From: Sclerodactyla briareus
Lineage: Eukaryota; Echinodermata; Holothuroidea; Dendrochirotida; Sclerodactylidae
Reading direction: 5' to 3'
DNA length: 64,000 bases
Assembly: GCA_026419785.1 (NCBI GenBank)
Contig: JAODTK010005736.1
Location: 186,001-250,000, forward strand
This document shows, in pieces, positions 36,301 through 45,654 of this stretch. Each line of letters starts with the position of its first letter. The first letter of the stretch is position 1. The position numbers were made by a program, and so were the translations under genes. Under the pieces are notes generated by a model. That model was not told the DNA's origin. It made no database searches and saw only the letters and a program-made list of their open reading frames with translations.

Positions 36301-38732
36301 GCAAATAGCGGTATCGTCAGCATACTTAATCACAGAGCAATTTAAACTTGACTGGATTTCATTCGTATACATTATAAAAAGCAATGCTGATAGTGGACCA
36401 CCTTGTGGAACACCGATTTTAATATCGGAGGTATCAGAAAGACTTTTCTCAATCTTGACTTGTCTTGACCATCCCTGTAGAAAATTGGCAATCCAAAACC
36501 CCACACCCCAAATTTGGAGGCCTAGCATGTTGCCTCATTGAGATGTTTAAATTTATGGCAGCCCTATATTCATAAGGTTCCATATCCATCAAGGTCATTG
36601 TTTGTGAGGCTCATTAATCATGAGGTTGGCTCTTCATGAGCAGAAGGTTCTTGTAGCGAAGGTTGTTTATTCATAGTGTGGAGAACCCAGGTCTGTTATT
36701 CAATGGATACATGGAATATTTGCAATTCATAATCGACAAGAAGGTTCGTTATTCATAAAAGGACCAGAAGGTTTAATCTCCTTAATAAAGCAAAAGGTTT
36801 GTAATTCATAATAGGTTGCCAGAACCCTAGGTGGCCATGGGGAAATGTTTCCAGCTATCGAGGGTGTTTCAGATCACAATTTTTTTTGTACTCTTAGTCA
36901 TGTGCACCCCGATTGAAAATCCCTGTATATGGGCCTGCATACCATCCACCAAGAGTTGCTTTTCTTATTTCTGCAGTATATCAACCACCCACCCCGCTCC
37001 ACCACCCACCCCAAAGAATAACTTTCACACAACCCACTCAGGGTTGAGGTAACCCTGATTATGAATTAGGGCCCTTTTTTCCTACTATGAATATATCAAA
37101 CTTTTCGTCTTATTATAAATAACAAATCTTTTTTAGTATGGATATTGATTCCTGTGTCCCATCATGAATAACAGGCCTTTTTTCTACTATGAATACCAAA
37201 CCTTTTGTGCCTATTATGAATATCAAATTTTTTGTTTCATTATCACGAATACGGGCCTTATGAACCCTTCTTGTTATGATATGGGACCTTTATTTCCATT
37301 ATGAATTATGAAGCATTCCTTTGAAAATTTGCATGTTATGAATGGCAAGCCTTATGAATACTGACCCTATGGCTATCCAACCGCATGAATATCAGGCAGA
37401 CCAAACAGGGGGAACATTGCAAAGGCCACCCATGAATAACACTAAATGCTACATTTTTGTGGATTGATTATAACAAGAGACCGATATTGGTCTTCAATTT
37501 AATATAAATGAATTTTCCTTGAATAGCTTGTGAACAATTCTCCAAGTTTTTGTTTGGATCTCATCTATAGTTCTTCTTCATGTCAGGTTTTTCGAAAAAT
37601 ACATGTTTTACATTAAATACCTTTGTATCACAGGGATTCTGCTGTTATTCTGTGATGTCACAACTCACAAGGCTAATTTTGCAAAAGCTGACTGTGCCTT
37701 ACTAGCACAATTTAGATTGGCTGAAATTCGTTCTGGGATTTAGCCGCCAAATCCTGCCATAATGTAATAAATGGGAAGTACCAATGGTCAAGTTGTATTC
37801 ACATGATCATTGGCCTTTGAATGTTCAAGAAATGTTGCTGGAAATCTGATGGGAACAATTTGCGTTCAGGAGGAAAGGTTACATTAGACAGCAGGTGGGC
37901 AACGTCAGGAAAAGCAGTTGGCCTAGTCAGTGTGGCAGTTGTAGTTGCCACAGTACCAGACTTTCCAATTTGGGGGGCACACTGGCATCCATAATGCAAT
38001 AATAAATGATATCATACTTGAACAACCTGCAAAAAATCTTAGTTTCTAGGGAAATTCACACATTATTTTCGCTTCAAAAGCATTTAGTCTATGGGGAGAG
38101 GGATGCGTTATGGGTTTGTAGGTGGTGATGGTTACTTGGTGAGGGAAAGACAACAGAACTGCTGCCTAGTGTTGAACAATGGGGTTTGGACCTATAGATA
38201 CAGTTTTCCATTCTCCAATTTCTCCAGGATATAACCTTGTTGTATCCAAAGCCTGCCGTTGTCCTTAAAGGACCTCCAGTAACCACAATTCCACAGAAAG
38301 TGAAGCATATCATGCTTAAGCTCTAAACTTACACCAAATGTTTTGTCTTGGCAGGCCGCTGAGCTGATCCTGGAACAGAACATCGGTCTCCTCGATGAGA
38401 TGGAAGAACTCATGATTGAGAAGGCCAAGTTACAGAGGATGCTGAAGGACCATCTCACTGTTTGCAACCGGAGGGACCTCATCGCACTGGAGGTACCCCA
38501 GGTGACCAGCATCAGGATTCGCACGACACTGTCAGCCTCCGACTCAGACTCTCTCGAAGACGACGCTGGAGGTCCAATCATTTTCGACAGCAGCGACAGC
38601 GAGTCCATAGACCTCACAGAGGATATCGGAGATGACGTGATGGACTCGTCCTTGATGAGCATCTTGGAGGGGGATATGAATACCCCTGGGGTGTCTGGGG
38701 AGTCTCATCTCCCTGGACTGTCAAGGACATAA
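32573..38732 (+). CDS. ATF3: ATF3/JDP2-type bZIP transcription factor (spliced gene)
   Basis: A nuclear DNA-binding protein of the FOS/ATF3 bZIP group. Known members dimerise through a leucine zipper and bind AP-1 or CRE sites in stress-responsive genes. Three coding exons are seen: 32,523-33,358, 35,344-35,451 and 38,355-38,732, with both internal introns in phase 0 and canonical GT-AG. In order they encode an acidic Ser-rich N-terminus, the ATF3 signature TPFVKEELKERIK just before the first donor, the basic region RRERNRIAAAKCRRKKK, and a zipper ending EKAKLQRMLKDHLTVC. The zipper aligns residue for residue, without gaps, to human ATF3 up to the conserved Cys. Past the zipper is an acidic Ser-rich tail longer than in vertebrate ATF3. 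The start is uncertain; ATG at 32,573 is the first in the frame. FOS itself is less likely because it lacks TPFVKEEL. Confidence 0.85.
33359..35343 (+). other. Intron 2 of the ATF3-like gene
   Basis: 1,985 nt from GTAAGT to a CTTTCATCAG acceptor. It is AT-rich and contains open frames on both strands (33,679-34,149 and 33,963-34,331) without domains, and a small LINE-like scrap near 34.9 kb. Nothing suggests an extra exon. Confidence 0.75.
34890..35035 (+). mobile_element. LINE reverse-transcriptase C-terminal scrap (weak)
   Basis: One + frame reads VQRIQSSAARFTLTQSAHY, matching the motif LQRIQNSAARL that follows the reverse-transcriptase domain in many CR1/L2-like non-LTR elements. It is followed by degenerate residues in place of the usual LHWLP motif and then decays. 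It lies within intron 2, same strand as the gene. It is short and unsupported by flanking repeat ends. Confidence 0.35.
35344..35451 (+). CDS. ATF3: ATF3-like exon 3: bZIP basic region (108 nt)
   Basis: Exactly 36 codons between AG (35,342-35,343) and GTAAGA (GT at 35,452), phase 0 at both ends. It begins LTKEEEEKRR and carries RRERNRIAAAKCRRKKK. The invariant Asn and Arg of the bZIP DNA-contact signature (N-x7-R: Asn of ERNR, Arg after KC) are both present. A separate 108-nt basic-region exon is, to my knowledge, the conserved arrangement in FOS and ATF3 genes, which supports orthology. The exon ends inside the helix just before the zipper. It is small enough that an automated ORF scan would miss it. 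Confidence 0.93.
35579..36540 (-). mobile_element. 5'-truncated non-LTR retrotransposon (LINE) with RT domain
   Basis: Antisense to the host gene, inside its intron. The frame at 36,528-35,809 has reverse-transcriptase blocks in order: a WIANFLQGWSRQV region, GVPQGGPLSALLF, the catalytic IKYADDTAI (both Asp present) and downstream motifs to HILYAVPVWHHSLLTRDR. A -1 or +1 frameshift near 35,810 separates this from a second frame (35,812-35,579) with the typical C-terminus, ending YNLRHRALTPKYRMQAFKNSF. The endonuclease, the N-terminal RT blocks and the 5' part are missing, and the 5' edge abuts the fold-back element. Dead copy. The C-terminal style fits the CR1/L2/Jockey supergroup; the clade is not resolved. 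Confidence 0.88.
36560..37430. repeat. AT-rich fold-back element with TTATTCATAA-type repeat arms
   Basis: The left half (about 36,560-36,830) is made of degenerate units such as AAGGTTCGTTATTCATAA and AAGGTTTGTAATTCATAA. The right half (about 37,050-37,430) is made of the complement, for example TATTATGAATAACAAATC and CTATGAATACCAAACCTTTT. A non-repetitive centre lies at about 36,840-37,040. Units are roughly 20-35 bp and diverged. It is the third fold-back of this kind in the window. It could form a long imperfect hairpin in the pre-mRNA because it lies in an intron. Confidence 0.75.
38178..38260 (+). repeat. Dispersed repeat C, copy 3 (intronic)
   Basis: ATGGGGTTTGGACCTATAGA, then CAGTTTTCCATTCTCC, then GATATAACCTTGTTGTATCC. 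It matches 21,410-21,482 in the same orientation and 25,225-25,300 inverted. It ends about 95 nt before the last exon of the ATF3-like gene. Confidence 0.75.
38355..38732 (+). CDS. ATF3: ATF3-like terminal exon: leucine zipper and acidic tail
   Basis: 125 codons and TAA (38,730-38,732). Residues 1-37 are the zipper; relative to ATF3 the d positions are Ile5, Leu12, Leu19 and Leu26, while the first heptad position (end of the previous exon) is Lys instead of Leu, so the zipper may be one turn weaker. HLTVC at 33-37 replaces the HRPTC of ATF3. Residues 58-105 are Ser/Asp/Glu-rich with several SDSD and SLED casein-kinase-2-like sites and two SUMO-interaction-like cores: PIIFDSSD at 74-81 and SIDLTED at 84-90. 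The tail ends GLSRT. A minus-strand frame across this exon (38,192-38,662) is a shadow. Confidence 0.92.
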   Translation, partial: AAELILEQNIGLLDEMEELMIEKAKLQRMLKDHLTVCNRRDLIALEVPQVTSIRIRTTLSASDSDSLEDDAGGPIIFDSSDSESIDLTEDIGDDVMDSSLMSILEGDMNTPGVSGESHLPGLSRT

Positions 38733-38840
38733 TGCATGCCTTGAACATTTTTGACAGCATTGACGAGCCCGGGGGATCACTGCCGTCTACTAGCAACTTC
38801 ATGACGGAATGAGCCACACTGATCAGGAGTGTACTAGAAT
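38733..38840 (+). other. Proximal 3' UTR of the ATF3-like gene
   Basis: Sequence after the TAA up to the next dispersed repeat. No AATAAA occurs here; the first downstream AATAAA hexamers are at 39,842 and 40,011, so either a variant signal is used near AATAATAATAATATAAT (about 38,840) or the UTR runs through the repeat. Not resolvable from sequence. Confidence 0.45.
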
Positions 38841-39165
38841 AATAATAATATAATATCTCGTTTTTATATAGCGCTTTCCCAGGTTGAAGACGTGCTCAGA
38901 GCGCTTTACAGATATTACCCTGATTATAAGTGACTTGTCACACCTGTACTATACAGCACGCACCTCTTGCTTGTTCTCTCCCGATTTCAGTACGTCACTT
39001 CATGGTGTCCCCTGTGGGACTTCCCGGTAGGGCTACCACACATGGCGCTCACTCCACAAGTCACCTCACAAGGTACCCACTTAACAAGTGAGTGGCGTGA
39101 GACATCTCAGGAGACATGCTTTGTCCAACAGCTCTGCGGAAAAGTCCTTGGGCTTCCAATGGGCT
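38836..39165 (+). repeat. Dispersed repeat with GCGCTTT core, plus repeat A copy 2
   Basis: It starts with an AAT-rich stretch, then TTTATATAGCGCTTTCCCAG and AGAGCGCTTTACAGAT, a hallmark of a very common interspersed family in marine invertebrates. It then runs into the segment shared with 2,230-2,412 (GTGAGACA, GGAGACATG, AACAGC). The two may be parts of one element of about 330 bp. It is non-coding. Confidence 0.65.
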
Positions 39166-42100
39166 CCAAAACTCCAAACTCGCAATCAAGGGTTCTGCAT
39201 TGATTGAGCTAATCTGCCTCTGCTTGGATTCAGTGAATGGGTGGAAGGCCCTACATAGTTAAAGGCAATTGCAAATTTCACAACAAACTGTTGATGATTA
39301 TACATTCCAAACAGGAGTGTACTTGTTCAGTGAACAGAGTGAACACTGTTTTCTTCCCTGAGTGGTTGCCTTTGGAAAGTGGGGTGATTAATTGGATTCA
39401 ATCAAATCACACTATGCAAACAAAATGTGACTCAGCCTAGCCAGTGGCATGCTTCATCCACCCACCGAGTTTCAACCTATCGCATGTACGGTTCAGAAAT
39501 TATGAGTGAATGTAACGAACAGAATGGACGAAAACGAACGGACGGGAGAAAGAGACATGATGCCTTGTACAGTTGCTGCGTATCGCTGTTTTTAAAAAAA
39601 AGCAGACTTTGATATGCCAGCCCACAAAATCATGTGGACTGGGCCAGCGATTGTAAAGTGGTGATTATGGGCCAAATTTCCGCTATTAAAAAATACACCT
39701 CACCATTTAATACACAAATCGTGTTGCTCAACTGCAGTTTCATCAATTCCCCCATCACATTTTAACTCCTCGCTGCTGGTGAGGTGGTCCAGATCTTGAG
39801 CAATATTCACACCCCTCACTCTGGAAAGGTGTCCTGAGTTCAATAAATCGACTGATATACCATGATATTCATCAATTAAAGGCCCACTTCTATAAACACT
39901 TGCATTAATGTGGTCATCTAAGATGGATTGTTGTGAAGCCGGGGGTGGGGGGGGGGGGGGGGGGGGGGGGGAGTGTAAGTTTAAGTTATTGACCCCAGTT
40001 TTTCATGTAAAATAAATAGCACAGAACTTGTACTCAGAAATTGTTATTATTCCACTATAAAGATTGTATATATGTACCTATATTTACTTTTAATGATTTT
40101 CAATTGCTGTTTTACACCAAATTTTATTTATTGATGCGGAACGAATCAGGGCAACTTGACGAATGATCCAGAGGTATGAAGGGGGGGGGGGTAGGGAACT
40201 CCTGCAACTTGTTTACCATTTATATCAACCTATTCTATCTCTTTTAAAGAATCACTACTGTTACCAAATATCATACTGGAATAATCAACCTTTTCTGCAA
40301 ACGGAGGGCCAAACAATTCCGAGTTTATTGTTGTAAACCAAACATCCGTTTGCTTGACAAGAAATAACAGTTATTTTGGGAAAATTATGTTTTCTCTAAT
40401 GCCCCAGTTAAACTGCACATTTTTTCAAGATGTGGTTTTCATCGGTTCGAGAGACTTCTTCATTTCAACTGAATAAACAGGACTGGGTTTATTGTCACTA
40501 CCAGCTATCCCTTAATTTTCGAGTTAGAAATAAGGATGGTTGAAATCAAAATGCAGTTCAGATACCTGTGAGAATCACAATTCCATTCCTAAACAACATG
40601 TCAGATGCTTTGTTGCATTCAATACTATGAAGAGGGAACAACTTTACAACATGGGTTACCTTCAACTGACCTATTGTTGTTGTTTTATTGTTTTCCAGGG
40701 CTTACATTATTTTAGTATTTATTGTTACTAAGAATTCCTTTTTTAATTGTTCACACAAAGGTTTGAGTCATCTGGCTGGGTCCTAAATTTGCTGAGAATG
40801 AACATTTTGACATAGAAACTTTTGGGGCTTCCAATGAACATTTCAGGCCATGGTGAAGGAATTCTTGGGTTTAGGCTTCATTGATCATTTCAGGACATGA
40901 TAAGAGTTTTCTAGGTTTTTGGTTGGCTTTTCTAGCTCTACTGGATTTGAATTAGTAACATTCACCAGTATTCATTGAGATCTCCCCGGATGATAGGTAG
41001 GTTGTAACTCTAGCAAAATATTCAGAAGGGTTACTCGAATTACTGTTAATTAACAGCAGTTATTTAAGGAGGCATTGTCATCTGGTGGCAACTGGCAAAG
41101 AAGTGTCAACAACGTTTGCATGACATCACAGTGAAAAATTGTCCAAGAGCAATACAAAATTGATCTGGTATCTTGTCACAATGATATGTCAATGTAGAAT
41201 TGGTTCCAAGAAAGTGGTCAGGTCCTGGAGTTCACTGATTGTCCTTTCCGAGAAGACATAAAATGGCGGTCTTGGGACCAGATTAGGATTGGTTACACCC
41301 TGCTTTGTTATCGTCTGAGCACTAGTCGAGAAGAGGAGGCGTGTCATCGTGGGTGCTCATCCACAATCAATATGGCAAGGGTCCCTTGATGAGTGGAAAC
41401 AACACAACACTATGAACTAGTTTATGGTCAAGAGAAATGATAACCTGCGATCATCACTGATGGGGCAATCTGTAGTAGTCCGTCTCTCCTCATAGATTAT
41501 TCCTGAGATTCTACTTTCCTTTAGGGTGTGAGTGAAGGCATTATTATCACATGCACAATGTCTTTCATATCTCTAAAACTTAGAGGTGACAGTATGAAGT
41601 ATTCCCACAAAATCTTTCATCAGAACTGGTGCTATGCCAGTATACCGCATTGAATGAGGCAAGCTAACAGTTTTCCTTATTTCTCTACTTCCAATATCTC
41701 GATAAGTGTGACTTGGCAACAAAGGCTCATGCTTTCATTATTATGAGTATGTATTTTCCTATTATACATGATAAATATGTACAGCTTAACACTTTTTGTT
41801 TTCATTGTTCTTAATCTTATATTGCAATCTTTTTGCAGCATTCTAACTTCTTTCGTGAACTTGCATGAAATATTTAATAGTACATATACCATTACCACAA
41901 TGGGTGCAACGTAATGATTGCCGTAGTCTGCATGCTTCATTTACATTCCAAAGGGTTCAAATCCCTTTTCCAGGAATTGCTGTTACGAACGATTGAAGAA
42001 GAATTACCAAACACAATTCCTTGTCTTGCGCATCTGTTTTGTGTTCTACATTGACCAGAGCTGGCTCCGGTAGTAATTGTTGTGGGGGGCTATCTAGAGC

Positions 42101-42232
42101 CTTATTTGCTTTCACTCGATCGATTAATCTGACCCCCACAAGCCCTCCCATTTCTGAGTTCGGCTTGCCTGGTCCTTCGGTGTCAGGAGCTTGAGTTATA
42201 GGCTTAGCCTAAGATTCCAGTTGCGGATGTGG
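39166..42232. other. Gene-free stretch; contains repeat D copy 2 and a 25-nt G run
   Basis: Repeat D lies at about 39,498-39,561 (TTATGAGTGAA, AACGAACGGACGG, GAGACATGA; compare 23,641-23,735). The longest G run of the window is at 39,947-39,971. Short frames (40,540-40,731, 41,677-41,940, 41,957-42,151) have no domain. Mostly AT-leaning unique sequence. Confidence 0.5.
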
Positions 42233-42338
42233 GGATGCGGCATGACCCCACTAATAGCGGATGCGGCATGACCCCACTAATAGCGGATGCGGCATGACCC
42301 CACTAATAGCGGATGCGGCATGACCCCACTAATAGTGA
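42233..42338. repeat. 26-bp minisatellite, 4 near-perfect copies
   Basis: The unit contains GCGGCATGACCCCACTAATA. The CATGACCC marker falls at 42,241, 42,267, 42,293 and 42,319, exactly 26 bp apart, and the units are almost identical, so the expansion is recent. There are no spacers, so it is not CRISPR-like. Confidence 0.97.
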
Positions 42339-42367
42339 ATCACATGGTACAAACATGAAATAGCTAA

Positions 42368-42679
42368 CAGGTTCCTGCAGTAATGGAAAACATGCACAGT
42401 CATGAAATTTTGAGAACAAAAATCCAGGCCTGGAAAAGTTTTGAAATTTAGAAAAGTCGTTCAAAGTCATGGAAAAGTCTTGGAAATTTCCCCGAAGTGG
42501 CATTGTTCCTCTGCTTTTTGTGGGCTTTACTGTTTACAGCTGTTGATGCAGCTTGGCCTTTCTTTGCTGTTATGATTAAATTTTTCATGTAAGAAGTTAA
42601 GAAATAGGTCATGGAAATTCTTCATTTGGTGCTGGAAAATTCATGGAAATTGATTTGTCAGAAACTGAAAGAACCCTGA
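42368..42679 (+). mobile_element. MITE-like element F, copy 1
   Basis: It begins AGGTTCCTGCAG and ends AAGAACCCT, a decayed inverted terminal repeat. The body has repeated CATGGAAAAGTC and CATGGAAATT blocks, CCAGGCCTGGA and a TTACAGCTGTTG centre followed by a TTTGGCC-like block. The same order is found, inverted and better preserved, at 47,057-47,340. No coding sequence. Confidence 0.85.
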
Positions 42680-43920
42680 TCTAAATCATCTGAAATTGGT
42701 TTGCAGAGGAAGAGATGAGTTTTGTGGCGGCAAAATATAATCCAAATAACATGGAACAGACACAGGGTTCATGATAAGTGGGGGGCCCAGGAGCTATTAG
42801 CCTCCTGAAATACATCAATAACCACAGGTCCTAATGGAATCGTATAAACAGGGGCTATTTCTGGAGGGCAAATAGCCCTAAGGTTTTCACTTGGTCCATT
42901 TAGGTAGGCCTAACTAATAAATGCAGCAAACACTATTTCAATGTTTTGTTGGCAGACTGTCACTTAGTAATGCATGTGAGCTAGGTTTATAGCTTCTGGG
43001 GTTGATTTTCTCATTTGAAGCCCTGATCCCCCTCAATGCAGAAGTCAAGAAAGTGATCAGAGCCCCTAGTCTGGATGCCGAGCCCTTGGTCTGGGTGCTG
43101 ATCCCTTATTTCGATCCCTGAACAGACAATTAGTAGACAAAATTACCACGTCTTCAAATGCGCGCATAATGGCACATTGCGGCAAATTGATTCTATGGGA
43201 TATCTACATAATCAAGCATTTCAACATCCTTTCTCATGAGTTGGTAGCAGCGTTCAAAATAGCTGGTGTAGCATCGCGAAATGCTCCTCGAATGAGCAGG
43301 ATGCTACACACTTTTGGCAGTGCATAGCAGTCGGTTTGTACACAAAACTATAGACAGCAGATTGCTACACAAGTGTCCAACACTATTTCAAAGCTGGTTG
43401 GTAGATATTTATGGCCCTGTAACATTATTATACAATTCAATTCCTCCTACAATATCAACCTTCTGGCAAAATTATGATTTTTACATTCATACCACACACC
43501 CCAGCACATCTATGGGATCCTAGCATTTATTTGTTGACACTCGGCAGACCGAGCACGAGTATCAGAAGGATCAGTTCTTCCAGGGACAATCAGGCTCAAA
43601 ATGCCACACAATCCAGGTGCTACTGTGGGACATGCGGCAACTGCAGATAGTAGTCAATTTTTTTTATGACGAGCCCGAGCGCATATGTGAGGGCACATAT
43701 ATTGCCCAGACAACAAAGGCCCACTTGTAACTATACCGAGGGCAAGTTCCTATTTTGAGACTATGAATTTGCTTACCCACACATAACCCCCATGCCCCCC
43801 CACTTGTGATGGGACAATGAAAAAGCCAAATATGCTGTTGCACTTGTTGGTCAGGGGGTAGAGTGAGGCATGAGATGCTGGCATGCTCCCCTGTAGGGCA
43901 CCCTGGATCCCCTCCATGTC
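42680..43920. other. Gene-free stretch
   Basis: The segment around 43,760-43,800 (TTACCCACACATAACCCCC followed by ATGCCCCCC) resembles the left-arm outer part of the palindromic element family at 47-62 kb. No gene recognised. Confidence 0.4.
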
Positions 43921-44180
43921 ACACACAGGGATTTGTCATGGGGGGGGAAGGGGGTTGAGGTCGGAATCCAAGGGAAGTGCACCCCATAAATGGCGTCACC
44001 CTCCCTATTGGCAAATAATAAATTATGGCCCCTGGAGGACACTGCTGCTTGAGGCTGGCAATTTTGCTGAATAACGGCTGCAAAACTTCTACTGAACCTG
44101 CTAAACTCCGTGTTTTTGTGTTGGAAATTTATTGATCACTTGGGTCATGGGGGGTTCTGCCCCCCTGGGCATATGCCACT
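43921..44180 (+). mobile_element. MITE-like element E, copy 3 (5' end eroded)
   Basis: GGGATTTGTCATGG, then a G-run, TTGAGGTCGGAATCCAAGGG, CCCCATAAATGGCGTCACCC, GTGTTGGAAATTTATTGATC, GGGTTCTGCCCCCC and the terminus GGGCATATGCCACTG. It corresponds block by block to 28,075-28,310 and 30,712-30,941. The left terminus is not intact. Confidence 0.8.
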
Positions 44181-44399
44181 GATCCCCTACTCTTGTGGCA
44201 GGAAATAGGAAAAGCCAAATATTTTATTGTTGGTCAGGGAGGTATAGTGAGTCTGCTGAGTTGTGAGATGCTGGCTCGCTCCCCTGTCAGGAACCTTGGG
44301 TCTCCGTCAGGCCGATGCCACCCCGATGCCTTTGGCATGACCACTTTGTGAGGTGACGTTTCAACACATGTATGAATCAGGCATCAGCAATGCGCATTG
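44181..44399. other. Gene-free stretch
   Basis: It partially repeats the local phrase seen at 43,815-43,905 (AAAAGCCAAATAT, TTGTTGGTCAGGG, GATGCTGGC...GCTCCCCTGT), so the region 43.8-44.3 kb appears to hold two related ~400-bp segments, the first of which contains element E. Confidence 0.5.
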
Positions 44400-44480
44400 A
44401 ATTTTTTCTCAGGAACTCATCATGGACTCGAACCCACAACCACTGTATTAGGAGCTAGATGCCTCCAACCGATCAGGCAC
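44400..44480 (-). mobile_element. tRNA-derived SINE head (minus strand)
   Basis: On the minus strand: GGTATGGTGCCTGATCGG (A-box-like), then about 40 nt later GGTTGTGGGTTCGAGTCC, whose GGTTCGAGTCC is a perfect pol III B box. The distance suits a tRNA-like structure, but the acceptor stem does not pair cleanly, so it is a SINE head or tRNA pseudogene rather than a functional tRNA. Confidence 0.7.
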
Positions 44481-44984
44481 CATACCCCGAGTGGGGAGTG
44501 GGTAAAAATGGTAAAGTGGATCATATATGGGCAATCCTCAGGTCATTCCGACTATGCTATGAAACGTAGGGTTTCATCAGGGTCATTAGTCTGTTACCCT
44601 TGGACCGCATGTGCATTGCATGGTGGAACGTGGAACAGGCTGGTGATCAATGCTGCACAAGTGACAAATAGTGATGTCGGAAACTGGTAGCGGACACCGC
44701 AGAGCAGAGCTACTCATTCTGTCTTCCAAGCCAGCATCCTGGAGTGGAAATGATTCTTGAATCACTTCTTTTATGCACTAATTTCAGAGCTCAAAGTCAG
44801 GGCTGTCTGGTGGCTAATTTTCAGAAGAATTCCAGGGATTCCTTCTGAAATTCCTTGAAAAAAGTCAATTCCATTGTTACTGTTGGCCTACCTTGTTCAA
44901 TTTTTGTATGGATTTTTTCCTAAGAGAAACTATAATTATAATGTATCCAGCTGACTGGAATTTTTGGACGAAAAATACTTAACA
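44481..44984. other. Gene-free stretch
   Basis: The ORF at 44,397-44,690 mostly translates the SINE and its flank. There is a short TTCCTTCTGAAATTCCTTGA repetition near 44,830-44,865. No gene. Confidence 0.45.
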
Positions 44985-45290
44985 ATAATGATAATGATAG
45001 ATGGTGCTTGTAAGGTGCAAAATCTTCCGAGGAACTCGGAGGGCACGAAAAAAAGGACAAACACGAAGGACGTCTACAGATCGGGAAAAGCTTCACAGAA
45101 GAGATATGTCTTCAACTCGCTTTTAAACTAAGATATCACATGAATATCACAAATATGTTTTGGAAGCGAATTCCATACCACCAGGGCTGTGAATCTGATG
45201 ACGCTCTCAGCAGCCTTAAGATGAACTCATGGAACTTTTAGCAATTTTTCATAGGAAGATCGTCGAAATTCGGCAGGAAAACAATAAATC
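44985..45290. repeat. Dispersed repeat (CTCCGAGG-hairpin type)
   Basis: It starts with ATAATGATAATGATAG and carries the small inverted pair CTTCCGAGGAACTCGGAGG, then GTCTTCAACTCGCTTTTAAACT and GGAAGCGAATTCCATACCACC. This order is typical of a widespread non-coding interspersed family in marine invertebrates. Only this copy is seen here, so the call rests on general familiarity. Confidence 0.5.
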
Positions 45291-45654
45291 CGGCAGCCAT
45301 GTGTCACGTTCTGGTATGAATAATTGTATGATCAGTGATCACACCAAAGTCCAGATCAGTAGCTTCAGTGGGAAAATTTTGTCATGTGATGTCGGAAATT
45401 GCTGAGGTAGTAACCAAGTTGGAGGTAACCATTTTGCAAACATGTACAGATAATTGCGTGACCTCAAATTTATATTCCTACTCACTGCTGAGCTTGGTTC
45501 GTTCCTGAAATAGTCCATCCCCATCCCATGAGGTACATGTATGTGCTGGGGCAGCAACTGTCAGCAGTACATTTGCACCATGCTTGCTCGAGTGAATGAG
45601 CTCCTTCAATATAAGTCCAAAATTGGCTAAAATTTCAGTTTTTCACAATTTCCC

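Larger units (their letters stand above)
35452..38354 (+). other. Intron 3 of the ATF3-like gene
   Basis: 2,903 nt from GTAAGA to TTTTGTCTTGGCAG. It holds an antisense LINE fragment (35.58-36.54 kb), an AT-rich fold-back (36.56-37.43 kb) and a copy of dispersed repeat C (38.18-38.26 kb), so much of the intron is inserted repeat. No further exon seen. Confidence 0.85.

Noticed and set aside
36101-36541. 146-codon + frame
   Set aside because: It is the antisense shadow of the LINE reverse-transcriptase frame, which has the catalytic motifs.
38192-38662. 156-codon minus-strand Ser-rich frame
   Set aside because: It is the antisense shadow of the ATF3-like terminal exon.
42233-42338. CRISPR-like array
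   Set aside because: The 26-bp units are contiguous with no spacers, and the DNA is eukaryotic.
44400-44480. Functional tRNA gene (minus strand)
   Set aside because: The B box is perfect, but the acceptor stem and anticodon arm are not convincing, so it is called a SINE head.
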